From: JBBECF01 sp040881945 | Lineage (GTDB): Bacteria > Pseudomonadota > Alphaproteobacteria > Dongiales > Dongiaceae | Assembly (NCBI GenBank): GCA_040881945.1 | Contig: JBBECF010000130.1 | Location: 26,376-90,375, forward strand | Direction of reading: 5' to 3' | DNA: 64,000 bases | Shown here: positions 33,550 through 42,225 of the stretch, one piece after another | Numbering within the stretch: position 1 is the first letter of the stretch | How the letters are laid out: every line of letters starts with the position of its first letter | The notes under the pieces: model-generated | Database searches by the model: none | What the model saw: the letters and a program-made list of their open reading frames with translations, nothing else | Told to the model about the DNA's origin: nothing | Program-made: the position numbers and the translations under genes

Positions 33550-34551
33550 ATGATCTCGACGATCGAACTTCCCGATTTCGTCCGCGACCTAGTGAATCTT
33601 GCCTCGCCTCGCCTCGGCGCCGAGGCCGTCGCCGCTTCGGACGAGTTTTTCGCTCCGAAGGAGCGGATGCTGGCGGACGCCCCAGCCGTCTTCATTCCCG
33701 ACAAGTACGACGATCACGGCAAATGGATGGACGGCTGGGAATCGCGCCGCCGGCGCGGCGCGGGCCACGACTGGTGCCTGGTCAGGCTCGGCGTCAAGGG
33801 CACGATCCGGGGCGTCGATATCGATACCAGTCATTTCACGGGCAACTATCCCCCGGCCGCGTCGATCGAGGCCTGCCTGAGCGACCGGGCGCCCGACGAG
33901 CGGTCGCGGTGGACAACCATCCTGCCGGCGACGCCGTTGGGGCCGAACGCGCACCATTACCTGCCGGTCGCGTCGGACGGCGTGTTCAATTACCTGAAGC
34001 TGCACATCCATCCCGATGGCGGCGTGGCGCGGCTGCGCGTCTATGGCGAGCCGGTGGCCGCCTGGGAGGGCAAGGACCGCGCCGCCGTTTACGAGCTGTC
34101 GGCCCTGGCCAATGGCGGCCGCATTGTCGCCTACAACGACGCCCACTACGGGACCGTGTGGACGCTGCTGACCGCCGGGCGCGGCGTCGACATGGGCGAC
34201 GGCTGGGAAACCCGCCGGCGGCGCGAGCCGGGCAACGACTGGATCATCGTGCGACTCGGCGCCCCGGGCACGATCGAGACGGTCGAGGTCGATACGGCCC
34301 ACTACAAGGGAAACTATCCCGACCGCTGCTCGCTCCAGGCGGCGCTCGTGGCGTCGGGCACGGACAGCGCGGTGATCGCCCAGTCCATGTCCTGGGACGA
34401 GGTGCTTCCGCCGCAGAAGCTGTCGATGGACAAGGTCCATGAGTTCGGCGGCGACCTCATCCGCGGCGTCGGGCCGGTCAACCACGTGAAGCTCAATATC
34501 TATCCCGACGGCGGCATCAGCCGCCTGCGCGTCTTCGGCAAGTTGGCCTGA
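33550..34551 (+). CDS. alc: Allantoicase
   Basis: Hydrolyses allantoate to (S)-ureidoglycolate and urea. The 333 residues are an internal duplication: GKWMDGWESRRRRGAGHDW and LVRLGVKGTIRGVDIDTSHFTGNYPP in the first half, and GDGWETRRRREPGNDWIIVRLG then VEVDTAHYKGNYPD in the second. Each half ends with a KLHIHPDGGVARLRV or KLNIYPDGGISRLRV strand. ATG 33550 follows a GGAG site. It is divergent from glycerate kinase (184 bp shared promoter region) and 12 bp upstream of ureidoglycolate lyase. Confidence 0.95.
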   Translation: MISTIELPDFVRDLVNLASPRLGAEAVAASDEFFAPKERMLADAPAVFIPDKYDDHGKWMDGWESRRRRGAGHDWCLVRLGVKGTIRGVDIDTSHFTGNYPPAASIEACLSDRAPDERSRWTTILPATPLGPNAHHYLPVASDGVFNYLKLHIHPDGGVARLRVYGEPVAAWEGKDRAAVYELSALANGGRIVAYNDAHYGTVWTLLTAGRGVDMGDGWETRRRREPGNDWIIVRLGAPGTIETVEVDTAHYKGNYPDRCSLQAALVASGTDSAVIAQSMSWDEVLPPQKLSMDKVHEFGGDLIRGVGPVNHVKLNIYPDGGISRLRVFGKLA

Positions 34552-34563
34552 CAGGGCGCCGCC

Positions 34564-35064
34564 GTGCCTACGATCCTCAGGCCGGAGGCGCTGACCCGCG
34601 CGGCGTTCAAGCCCTTCGGCGACGTCATCGAGACGGCCGGCGCGCGCCACTATCCGATCAACCAGGGCACGACGATGCGCTATCACGACCTGGCGGCCGT
34701 CGATGTCGCGACGGACCGTGGCGCGGCGCTCATCAACATCTTCCGCGGACAGCCGTGGCCGCAGCCGATCCACATCCGGCTCATGGAACGGCATCCCCTG
34801 GGCAGTCAGGCATTCGTCCCGCTCCAGCGGCAGGACTATCTCGTCGTCGTCGCCGATCCCGCGCAGCCTCTATCGCCCGGCACGCTGCGCGCCTTCCGCG
34901 CCAAGGGCACGCAGGGCGTCAACTATGGGCGCAACGTCTGGCATCACCCGCTGCTCGTGCTCGAGGCAGACAGCGATTTCCTCGTGGTCGATCGCGGCGG
35001 CCCGGGCGACAACGAGGAGGAATTCCGGTTCGCCGAGGACGCGGTGGTCTTTCTCGAAGTCTAA
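34564..35064 (+). CDS. allA: Ureidoglycolate lyase
   Basis: Splits ureidoglycolate into glyoxylate and urea, the last step of the pathway. The 166 residues match AllA: RPEALTRAAFKPFGDVIE, NIFRGQPW, MERHPLGSQAFVPL, FRAKGTQGVNYGRNVWHHPLL and DFLVVDRGGPGDNEEEF. The start is GTG 34564, 12 bp after the allantoicase stop, so alc-allA is a two-gene operon. It converges on puuE with a 4-bp stop overlap. Confidence 0.94.
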   Translation: MPTILRPEALTRAAFKPFGDVIETAGARHYPINQGTTMRYHDLAAVDVATDRGAALINIFRGQPWPQPIHIRLMERHPLGSQAFVPLQRQDYLVVVADPAQPLSPGTLRAFRAKGTQGVNYGRNVWHHPLLVLEADSDFLVVDRGGPGDNEEEFRFAEDAVVFLEV

Positions 35065-35963
35065 AGATTCTCGTGCCAATGCCGCGCAATGTCGATGCGC
35101 CGCGGCACCCAGACGCGATCGTGGTCGAGCACGTAGTCGATGAAGCGTTGCAGCGCGGCCGCGCGGCCCGGCCGGCCGGCGAGCCGGCAGTGGAGGCCGA
35201 CGGACATCATCTTCGGTGACCCCGCTTGGCCTTCGGCATAGAGCACATCGAAGCTATCCCGGAGATAGGCGAAGAACTGATCGCCGGCGTTGAAGCCCTG
35301 CGGCGTCGCGAAGCGCATGTCGTTGGCGTCGAGCGTATAGGGGATGACGAGGTGCGGTCCCCGCGGCCCCTTGATCCAATAGGGCAGATCGTCGGCATAA
35401 GAGTCTGAATCGTAAAGAAACCCACCCTCCTCCATCACCAGCTTTCTGGTGTGGACCGAGCAGCGCCCGGTGTACCAGCCGAGCGGGCGCGATCCCGTTG
35501 CCTCGGTATGGATGCGGACCGCTTCCGTCAGGTGCGTCCTTTCCTCGTCGGCCGTGAAGTCCTTGTAGTCGATCCACTTCAGGCCGTGGCTGGCGATCTC
35601 CCAGCCGGCCTCGTTCATGGCGACGATCTGTTCGGGCGAACGCATGAGCGCGGTCGCCACGCCGAAGACCGTCACCGCGACCTTTCGGTCGGTGAACAGG
35701 CGCCACAGCCGCCAGAATCCGGCGCGGGCGCCGTATTCGTAGATCGACTCCATGTTCATGTGGCGCTGCCCCGGCCAGGCTTGCGCGCCGACGATCTCCG
35801 AGAGGAAGGCTTCGGACGCCGCATCGCCATGCAGGACGCAGCTTTCGCCGCCTTCCTCGTAGTTGAGCACGAATTGCACGGCCAGATGCGCGCCGCCCGG
35901 CCATTCCGGCCGCGGCGGCGTCCGGCCATGGCCCCGGAGGTCGCGCGGATAGTCCTCAGCCAT
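35061..35963 (-). CDS. puuE: Allantoinase, polysaccharide-deacetylase (PuuE) type
   Basis: Opens the allantoin ring to allantoate, by a NodB-fold enzyme unrelated to AllB. The 300 residues start MAEDYPRDLRGHGRTPPRPE, with VQFVLNYEEGGESCVLHGD, MESIYEYGARAGFWRLWRLF, NEAGWEIASHGLKWIDYKD and MMSVGLHCRLAGRPGRAAALQRFIDY, all PuuE landmarks. ATG 35963 overlaps the guanine deaminase stop by 8 bp; a longer N-terminus from 36005 is less likely. It is the last gene of the long minus-strand purine operon. Confidence 0.95.
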   Translation of the reverse strand: MAEDYPRDLRGHGRTPPRPEWPGGAHLAVQFVLNYEEGGESCVLHGDAASEAFLSEIVGAQAWPGQRHMNMESIYEYGARAGFWRLWRLFTDRKVAVTVFGVATALMRSPEQIVAMNEAGWEIASHGLKWIDYKDFTADEERTHLTEAVRIHTEATGSRPLGWYTGRCSVHTRKLVMEEGGFLYDSDSYADDLPYWIKGPRGPHLVIPYTLDANDMRFATPQGFNAGDQFFAYLRDSFDVLYAEGQAGSPKMMSVGLHCRLAGRPGRAAALQRFIDYVLDHDRVWVPRRIDIARHWHENL

Positions 35964-37281
35964 CGTCGCCGCCCCGCCGGACATGGACGCGCCGGCCCGC
36001 GACATAGGTCGCGCGCACCGCGCGGTCGTCGCCGAGCATCATCAGGGCGAACAGAACGTCTTCCAGCGTCTCGGACAGTTCGTGCCGGCTCGCCAGAACC
36101 GGCGTCGCCCGCGGATCGAGAACGACGATATCGGCCCAGCGCCCGGGTTCCAGGCTGCCGATCTCGTCGTCGAGGCCGAGCACGCGGGCATTGCCGCGGG
36201 TCGCCAGGTAAAAGGCATCGCAGGCCGACAATAAGCGTCCCTTGAGCCGGGCGACCTTGTAGGCGTCGCCCAGCGTGGCCAGCATGGAGTAGCTAGTTCC
36301 GCCGCCCACGTCGGTCGCGACGCCGACGCCGACCGGGCGGCGCGGATCGCCGACATGATCGATGTCGAACAGGCCGGACCCCAGGAAGTTGTTCGAGGTC
36401 GGGCAGTGAACCACCGCCGACCCCGCTTCGGCGAGGCGGGCGCATTCGCGCTCCGACAGGTGGACGCCATGGCCGAACAGGCTGCGCGGACCGAGCAGGC
36501 CGAACCGGTCGTACACGTCGGTGTAGTCCCTGGCCCAGGGGAAGAGCGACCGCACCGTTTCGATCTCGAGACGGCTCTCGGACAGATGCGTCTGCATGAA
36601 GACCTGGGGATAGGCCCGGCACAGCTCGCCCGCCGCCATGAGTTGCGCGTCCGTCGATGTGATGGCGAAGCGCGGCGTGACCGCATAGCGGAGCCGCCCG
36701 CGCCCGTGCCACGTCCGCAGCAGCGTCTCGCTGTCACGGACCCCCGTCTCGACGTCGTCGAGCACCGCGGCGGGCGCGTTGCGGTCCATCAGGGTCTTGC
36801 CGGCGATCAGCGCCATGCCGCGCTTCTCGGCGGCCGCAAACAGCGCCTCGGCGCAGGCCTTATGCACCGAGCAGAAGGCGGCGGCCGCGGTCGTGCCATG
36901 GGCGAACAGGCGATCGAGAAACAGCTCCGCCGCCGCGCCGCCATGGGCCGCGTCCGCATAGCGCGCCTCCTCCGGATAGGCGAACCGATCGAGCCAGTCG
37001 AGCAGGTCGCGGCCGGGCGCGGCGAGCATGCGATATTGAGGGAAATGGATATGCGCGTCGATGAATCCGGGCAGGATCAGCGCGTCGCCATAGTCGTCGA
37101 CCGGCGCCGCGGCGAGGGCATCGGGCAAATTCCCTATCGCCCCGGTCCACGCGACGCGTCCGTCGTCGTCGATGGCGACCGCGCCTTTCGGTTCGAAGCC
37201 GTAGGCGTCGGCCGCCGCCCGGCGCGGATCGGCGCGGAACGACAGCACGGCGCCGCGCACCAGGCGTGTCCGCCCCGTCAT
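35956..37281 (-). CDS. guaD: Guanine deaminase
   Basis: Deaminates guanine to xanthine, feeding xanthine dehydrogenase. This 441-residue amidohydrolase carries the metal site H77 and H79 in GFIDAHIHFPQ, TRFAITST-like RYAVTPRFAITSTDAQL, the metal histidine in QTHLSES, HGVHLSE, the HCPTSNNFLGSGLFD substrate segment and the aspartate in VATDVGGGTSYS. ATG 37281 overlaps the uraD stop by 4 bp. Unlike the standard chlorohydrolases (AtzA/TrzN), it has the GuaD-specific NNFLGSGLF motif. Confidence 0.94.
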   Translation of the reverse strand: MTGRTRLVRGAVLSFRADPRRAAADAYGFEPKGAVAIDDDGRVAWTGAIGNLPDALAAAPVDDYGDALILPGFIDAHIHFPQYRMLAAPGRDLLDWLDRFAYPEEARYADAAHGGAAAELFLDRLFAHGTTAAAAFCSVHKACAEALFAAAEKRGMALIAGKTLMDRNAPAAVLDDVETGVRDSETLLRTWHGRGRLRYAVTPRFAITSTDAQLMAAGELCRAYPQVFMQTHLSESRLEIETVRSLFPWARDYTDVYDRFGLLGPRSLFGHGVHLSERECARLAEAGSAVVHCPTSNNFLGSGLFDIDHVGDPRRPVGVGVATDVGGGTSYSMLATLGDAYKVARLKGRLLSACDAFYLATRGNARVLGLDDEIGSLEPGRWADIVVLDPRATPVLASRHELSETLEDVLFALMMLGDDRAVRATYVAGRRVHVRRGGDDG

Positions 37282-37808
37282 GGCAGAACCCGATCCTCGA
37301 TGCGGAAGCGGAAGATACGGCAGACCTGGGCGAGCGCGGTCGCGAGCTCCGCCGCCGGATCGTCGTCGATGCGCTCCGCGAAGGCCGCGAGGATTTGGGA
37401 CTTGGTCGCGCCCTTCACGGCAAGAATGAACGGAAACCCGAAGCGGTGCCGATAGCGCGTGTTGAGGTCGGTGAACCGCGCGAATTCCGCGGGCGTCAGC
37501 GTGTCGAGGCCGGCGCCGGCCTGCTCCCGTTTCGATTCCCCGGCGACGGCCGCGCGGCCGGCCAGATCGGGATGGGCGAGCAGAAGCGCGAGCTGGTCGG
37601 CCGGCGGCGCGCGCAGCAGCGCATCGGCGAACGCCGCCACCATCGCCTCGCGGCTGGCGAAGGGGCGCGCCCCGGCGGCCCGCTCGGCGACCCACGGCGA
37701 ATGTTCCGCAACGTCGTCGAACCGCTCGACGAAGGCGGCGGCCGGCAATCGATTCACGGCCTCCAGGCGCAGCGGATACGGGCTCGACATGGCGCGCCGG
37801 TCGCTCAC
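37278..37808 (-). CDS. uraD: OHCU decarboxylase
   Basis: Converts 2-oxo-4-hydroxy-4-carboxy-5-ureidoimidazoline to (S)-allantoin. The 176 residues contain VEHSPW-like VAEHSPWVAERA (about 33-44), the catalytic H79 in AHPDLAG and the C-terminal RYRHRFGFPFILAVKGATKSQIL. The start is GTG 37808, overlapping the puuD stop (GTGA); an in-frame ATG lies at 37790. The order puuD-uraD-guaD-puuE with 4-8 bp overlaps shows one translationally coupled block. Confidence 0.94.
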   Translation of the reverse strand: MSDRRAMSSPYPLRLEAVNRLPAAAFVERFDDVAEHSPWVAERAAGARPFASREAMVAAFADALLRAPPADQLALLLAHPDLAGRAAVAGESKREQAGAGLDTLTPAEFARFTDLNTRYRHRFGFPFILAVKGATKSQILAAFAERIDDDPAAELATALAQVCRIFRFRIEDRVLP

Positions 37809-38986
37809 TCGCCGCTGAGCCAGGCGCCGAGCTCTTGCCGTTCATCGTCCGTCATGCCGGTCTCGTTGCCGAGCGGCATGACATCGGATCTGACCGCCTG
37901 TTGCTCGATGAGGACGGCGTAGCGGCGCAATTCCGCGACGGTTTCGAGCCGCACGCCCTTCGGGGCCTCCGGAAAGGCCTCGTGCGTCGGCCTGATGGCA
38001 TGGCATCCGACGCAATGTTTCTGCGCGATCGCGACGACCCGCGCGTCGTCGACGATCAGGCCGGCCGATACCGGCGCGGCGCGCGGCGCCGTCATGATTG
38101 CGGCGGCGGCGAGCGCCGCGCCGATGACCGGCAGCGCCCAGCCGATCTTCGACATCGGCTCGCCGACCTCGTGCCCGACCAGGAAGAACCGCAACGCCGC
38201 GCCGCCGACGAGAACGAACGCCACGAGAAGCCACGCCTGCGGATGGTTCGTCAGCATCGGATAATGGCTGCTGACCATCAGCAGCAGGACAGGCAGCGTG
38301 AGATACGTGTTGTGAACGGATCGCTGCTTCCCGGTCGCGCCCAGGGCCGGGTCCGGCGCCGCGCCCTTCAGCAGCGCGTTCGTGATCTTCTTCTGGTTCG
38401 GAATGATGACGCCGAACACGTTCGCCGCCATGATCGTGCCGACGAACGCGCCGACATGGATCAACGCGCCGCGCCCCGAATAGACATGGGTATAGAGATA
38501 CGTCGCCGCGACGATGAGAACGAATACGGCCGCCCCGAGAATCGTGGGGTTCCTGCCGACCGGTGAGCGGCACAGCCCATCGTAGGCGAACCACCCGACG
38601 GCCAGACTCGCGACGGAAATGCCGGTGGCCTGCAACGCCGTGAGCGCCATCACGCCCGGATCGATGAGATAAACCGGCGCATTCCAATAGTACTGAACGA
38701 CGAGGAGCAGGAACCCCGTGACCCAGGTCAGGTAGGCTTCCCACTTGAACCAGATGAGATCGTCGGGCAGGTGCTTCGGGGCGGTCAGGTATTTTTCGAC
38801 GTGATAGAAGCCGCCGCCATGCACCTCCCAGGCGGTGCCGAGGACGCCCTCGTTCATCCGTTCGCGCTTCTTCAGGCTCAGATCGAGGGCGATGAAATAG
38901 AACGAGGTCCCGATCCAGCCGATGCCGGCAATGAGATGCGCCCAGCGGATCAACAGGTTGAGCCAATCTGCAACGAACGCGGTCAT
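37805..38986 (-). CDS. puuD: Membrane-bound, cytochrome c-linked urate oxidase
   Basis: Oxidises urate to 5-hydroxyisourate at the membrane and passes electrons to its own heme. The 393 residues begin with the PuuD membrane domain of about eight helices (LIRWAHLIAGIGWIGTSFYFIALD; first 20 residues of this pattern are the helix core). A C-terminal cytochrome c domain follows with heme motif CVGCH at 325-329 and a downstream methionine in VMPLGNETGMT. This replaces the soluble uricase or HpxO seen in other bacteria and does not make hydrogen peroxide directly. ATG 38986; a large stem-loop lies between it and the upstream binding-protein gene. Confidence 0.93.
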   Translation of the reverse strand: MTAFVADWLNLLIRWAHLIAGIGWIGTSFYFIALDLSLKKRERMNEGVLGTAWEVHGGGFYHVEKYLTAPKHLPDDLIWFKWEAYLTWVTGFLLLVVQYYWNAPVYLIDPGVMALTALQATGISVASLAVGWFAYDGLCRSPVGRNPTILGAAVFVLIVAATYLYTHVYSGRGALIHVGAFVGTIMAANVFGVIIPNQKKITNALLKGAAPDPALGATGKQRSVHNTYLTLPVLLLMVSSHYPMLTNHPQAWLLVAFVLVGGAALRFFLVGHEVGEPMSKIGWALPVIGAALAAAAIMTAPRAAPVSAGLIVDDARVVAIAQKHCVGCHAIRPTHEAFPEAPKGVRLETVAELRRYAVLIEQQAVRSDVMPLGNETGMTDDERQELGAWLSGE

Positions 38987-39018
38987 GGCCGCCGAGCTCC
39001 ACGCCGAAGGTCCGGGTC

Positions 39019-39054
39019 GCCCTGCCCGCGCGGCCTCGCCCGCGCGGGCAGGGC
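39019..39054 (-). other. Perfect 15-bp stem-loop between the BMP binding-protein gene and puuD
   Basis: Arms GCCCTGCCCGCGCGG (39019-39033) and CCGCGCGGGCAGGGC (39040-39054) are perfect 15-bp complements with a 6-nt loop. It begins 13 bp downstream of the binding-protein stop and ends 33 bp before the puuD ATG on the minus strand. No U-tract follows. Likely role: protects the 3' end of abundant binding-protein mRNA and reduces read-through into puuD-uraD-guaD-puuE (inference). Confidence 0.6.
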
Positions 39055-39067
39055 CGGCAACCGGCGT

Positions 39068-40135
39068 TTACTGCGGCAACTGATCGTCGACGCCCTTCAC
39101 ATACCAGTTCATGCCGAGGACTTCCGGATCGGACAGCGTCTTGCCGGCTTCCACGGCGACCGAACCGTCCTGCTTGGCGATCGGCCCCTGGAAGACATTG
39201 AATGTGCCGGCCTTGATCTTGGCTTCCGTCTCGGCCGCCATCTTCGCCACGTCCTCGGGCATGTTGGCGTAGGGCGCCATCTTCACCATGCCGGCGGCCA
39301 TGCCGCCCCAGACGTCGCCGCTTTTCCACGTACCGTCCAGCACGGCCTTGGTGCGCTCCACGTAATAGCCGCTCCAATTGTCGAGGATGGCGGTGAGCTG
39401 CGCCTTGGACGCGAACTTGCTCATGTCCGACGCCTGGCCGAAGCCGAGCACCCCTTGCTCCTGGGCGATCTGGAGCGGCGCGCTCGAATCCGTGTGCTGG
39501 CTGATGATGTCCGCGCCCTGGCCGATCAGCACCTTGGTGGCGTCGGCTTCCTTGCCCGGGTCGTACCACGAGTTCACCCAGACGACCTTGACCTTGAAAT
39601 CGGGATTGACCGACTGCGCGCCGAGCATGAAGGCGTTGATTCCGGACACGACCTCGGGGATCGGGAACGAGCCGATGTAACCGGCCGTGCCGGTCTTCGA
39701 CATCTTCGCGGCGATCTGGCCGATCACGTAGCGGCCTTCGTGGAACCGCGCCGAATAGGTCGCCACGTTGTCGGCCTGCTTGTACCCCGTCGCGTGCTCG
39801 AACTTCACGTCCGGGAAGTTCTTCGCGACCTTGAGCGTGGGTTCCATGAAGCCGAAGGAGGTCGTGAAGATGAGCTTGTGGCCTTCGCGCGCGAGCCGCG
39901 TGATGGCGCGTTCCGCGTCGGGGCCTTCGGCGACGTTTTCGATATAGGTCGTTTCGACCTTGTCGCCCAGTTCCTTCACCACCGCCTGGCGGCCCTGATC
40001 GTGCTGATAGGTCCAGCCGTGGTCGCCAACGGGTCCGACGTAGATGAACCCCACCTTCAGCTTCTCCTGCGCCGACGCCGCGCCGACGGCGACCGTCATT
40101 GCCAGTGCCGTTGCAACGCCTAACCATTTCCTCAT
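39068..40135 (-). CDS. BMP-family ABC transporter substrate-binding protein (purine/nucleoside type)
   Basis: Periplasmic receptor of 355 residues from ATG 40135. Sec signal MRKWLGVATALAMTVAVGAASA (cleavage near 22). The mature protein starts KLKVGFIYVGPVGDHGWTYQHDQGR, the Bmp/Med-type hallmark, with FTTSFGFMEPTLKVAKNFPDVKFEHATGYK and NSWYDPGKEADATKVLIGQGADIISQHTD. Related proteins bind purine nucleosides or bases. It is unusual in lying last among its four transporter genes, after ATPase and two permeases. The setting inside a purine-degradation operon points to purine uptake. Confidence 0.92.
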   Translation of the reverse strand: MRKWLGVATALAMTVAVGAASAQEKLKVGFIYVGPVGDHGWTYQHDQGRQAVVKELGDKVETTYIENVAEGPDAERAITRLAREGHKLIFTTSFGFMEPTLKVAKNFPDVKFEHATGYKQADNVATYSARFHEGRYVIGQIAAKMSKTGTAGYIGSFPIPEVVSGINAFMLGAQSVNPDFKVKVVWVNSWYDPGKEADATKVLIGQGADIISQHTDSSAPLQIAQEQGVLGFGQASDMSKFASKAQLTAILDNWSGYYVERTKAVLDGTWKSGDVWGGMAAGMVKMAPYANMPEDVAKMAAETEAKIKAGTFNVFQGPIAKQDGSVAVEAGKTLSDPEVLGMNWYVKGVDDQLPQ

Positions 40136-40213
40136 GGGTCTCTCCTTCCCTGTTTGCCGATCCACCCTAGTCTCCTGCCCCGCGCCGGCCACCGGGGCGT
40201 GAGGGTAGCGCGA

Positions 40214-41143
40214 TCACCGATCCGGCACGAAGGGCCGTCCCAGACAGGCCGGCGTATTGACCCGCGTCAGCGCCCGGTTGCCCGAAATCACGACCAGGGC
40301 CACGATCGTCACCAGATACGGCAGCGACGACAGGAACTGGGACGGAATGCCGATGCCCAGCGCCTGCACATAGAAGCCGAGAATCATCACCGTGCCGAAC
40401 AAATACGCCCCGGCGGCCACCCGTCCCGGCCGCCACGAGGCGAAGACGACGAGGGCGAGCGCGATCCAGCCGCGGCCCGCGGTCATGTTCTCGATCCATT
40501 GCGGGGTATAGGCAAGCGACAGATAGGCCCCGGCAAGCCCGGCGCAGCCGCCGCCGAACATGACGCAGCCGTAGCGCACCGCGATGACGCCGTAGCCCAG
40601 GGCGTGGGCCGAATCGTGGCTGTCGCCGACGGCGCGGATGACCAGGCCGAGGCGCGTCCGGAACAGGACATGCGCCGTCGCGATCGTCAGCAGTATCGAG
40701 ACGTACACGAGAATATCCTGGCCGAAGACGACCGGTCCGAGGAAGGGAATGTCCGTCAGGACCGGAAGGTCCAACTTGGCGAGCTTGGCGCCGGGCTGGC
40801 CGACCAGCGATTCGCCGATCAGGCCGGACAGCCCGAGCCCGAGCAGCGTGAGCGCCAGACCGGTGGCGACCTGGTTGGCGACCAGCGTCAAGGTGAGGAA
40901 CGCAAAGAGCAGGGACAGGCCCACGCCGGCCGCGACCCCGGCAAGGATTCCCAGACTCGGCGACCCAGTCAGATAGCCGGCGCCGAACCCGCACACGGCG
41001 CCCATCACCATCATGCCTTCGACGCCGAGGTTGAGAACGCCCGACCGCTCGACCACCAGCTCGCCGAGGGCGGCGAGCAGCAGCGGCGTCGCCGCCGTGA
41101 CGATCGTCAGAATGACCGGTTCCAACCCGCCCACGGCCGTCAC
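40214..41143 (-). CDS. BMP-type ABC transporter permease (second permease)
   Basis: Inner-membrane permease of about 309 residues, RbsC-like fold, with ELVVERSGVLNLGVEGMMVMGA near the N-terminus (a hallmark of nucleoside-type BMP permeases; core ERSGVLNLGVEGMM). LFRTRLGLVIRAVGDSHDSAHALGY forms the coupling loop. The start is GTG 41143, which overlaps the first permease stop by 4 bp (GTGA). It pairs with the permease encoded immediately upstream. Confidence 0.9.
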   Translation of the reverse strand: MTAVGGLEPVILTIVTAATPLLLAALGELVVERSGVLNLGVEGMMVMGAVCGFGAGYLTGSPSLGILAGVAAGVGLSLLFAFLTLTLVANQVATGLALTLLGLGLSGLIGESLVGQPGAKLAKLDLPVLTDIPFLGPVVFGQDILVYVSILLTIATAHVLFRTRLGLVIRAVGDSHDSAHALGYGVIAVRYGCVMFGGGCAGLAGAYLSLAYTPQWIENMTAGRGWIALALVVFASWRPGRVAAGAYLFGTVMILGFYVQALGIGIPSQFLSSLPYLVTIVALVVISGNRALTRVNTPACLGRPFVPDR

Positions 41144-42225
41144 TCCGCCGGGACCGGCCGCGGCAGGCGGCCGCCGATGACCGTGATCCGGTACAGGATC
41201 AGCGTGTCGCAGGCGAGGACGAAGAACAGCAGGATGCCCTGGAACACCTTGGCGATCTTGTCGGAGATGCCGAGCGACACCTGCGCCGCCTCGCCGCCCA
41301 GATAGCTGATCGCCAGCAGGAGCCCGGCGAACAGCACGCCCACCGGATTGAGCCGGCCGAGAAACGCGACGATGATGGCGGTGAAGCCGTAGCCCGGCGA
41401 AATCGTCGGCTGCAACTGGCCGCCCGGCCCGGCGACCTCGCAAATTCCCGCGAGCCCCGCCAGCGCCCCCGACAGCAGGAAGCAGAAGACCACCATCCGG
41501 TTACGCGAAAATCCGGCGAACCGGCCGGCGCGCGGCGCGTTGCCGAGCACACGAATCTCGAATCCCTTGAGCGTGCGCGCCATGACGACCGCCAGCACCG
41601 CAACCGCGGCGAGCGCGAGCAACGCGCCGAGATGCACCCGGCCCGCGCCCAGTGTCGGCAACAGCTGCCAACCCTCGAACGTTACCGACTTGGGGAAATT
41701 GAACCCGCCGGGGTCGCGCCACGGTCCGCGCACCAGCCAGTCGAGCGCGAGCTGGGCGACATAGACGAGCATCAGGCTGGTCAGAATCTCGTTCGCCCCG
41801 AACCGGTTCTTGAGGACCGCGGGAATCGCCGCATAGGCCATGCCGCCCGCCGCCCCGAGGAGCAGCATCAACGGCAGCACCAGGGGCGACTGCCAATCGT
41901 GGAATATCACCGGCACGATGGAGCCGACCAGGGCGCCGGCGGTAAGCTGGCCCTCCGCGCCGATGTTCCACACATTGGCGAGATAGCAGACGGAGAGTCC
42001 GACCCCGATGAGGACGAGAGGCGCCGCCTTGACGATCAACTCCTCGAGCGACCACAGCGACGTCACCGGCTCGATGAAATAGACGTAGAGCGCCGCGAGG
42101 GGGTCCAGGCCGCGCAGCGCAAAGATGATAGCGCCGACCAACACCGTCAGCCCGATCGCGATGACCGGCGAGAGCACGGCCATGAGCGTCGAATGCTCGG
42201 CCCGTTTCTCAAGCACCAGGCGCAT
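41140..42225 (-). CDS. BMP-type ABC transporter permease (first permease)
   Basis: 361-residue RbsC-like permease with about nine to ten membrane helices. The family signature AAPLVLIGVGLSVCYLANVWNIGAEGQLTAGAL (core NVWNIGAEGQ) is at about 75-95. NAPRAGRFAGFSRNRM precedes the coupling region and SPGYGFTAIIVAFLGRLNPVG lies near 275-295. ATG 42225 overlaps the ATPase stop by 17 bp. With the neighbouring permease it forms a heterodimeric pore. Confidence 0.92.
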   Translation of the reverse strand: MRLVLEKRAEHSTLMAVLSPVIAIGLTVLVGAIIFALRGLDPLAALYVYFIEPVTSLWSLEELIVKAAPLVLIGVGLSVCYLANVWNIGAEGQLTAGALVGSIVPVIFHDWQSPLVLPLMLLLGAAGGMAYAAIPAVLKNRFGANEILTSLMLVYVAQLALDWLVRGPWRDPGGFNFPKSVTFEGWQLLPTLGAGRVHLGALLALAAVAVLAVVMARTLKGFEIRVLGNAPRAGRFAGFSRNRMVVFCFLLSGALAGLAGICEVAGPGGQLQPTISPGYGFTAIIVAFLGRLNPVGVLFAGLLLAISYLGGEAAQVSLGISDKIAKVFQGILLFFVLACDTLILYRITVIGGRLPRPVPAE

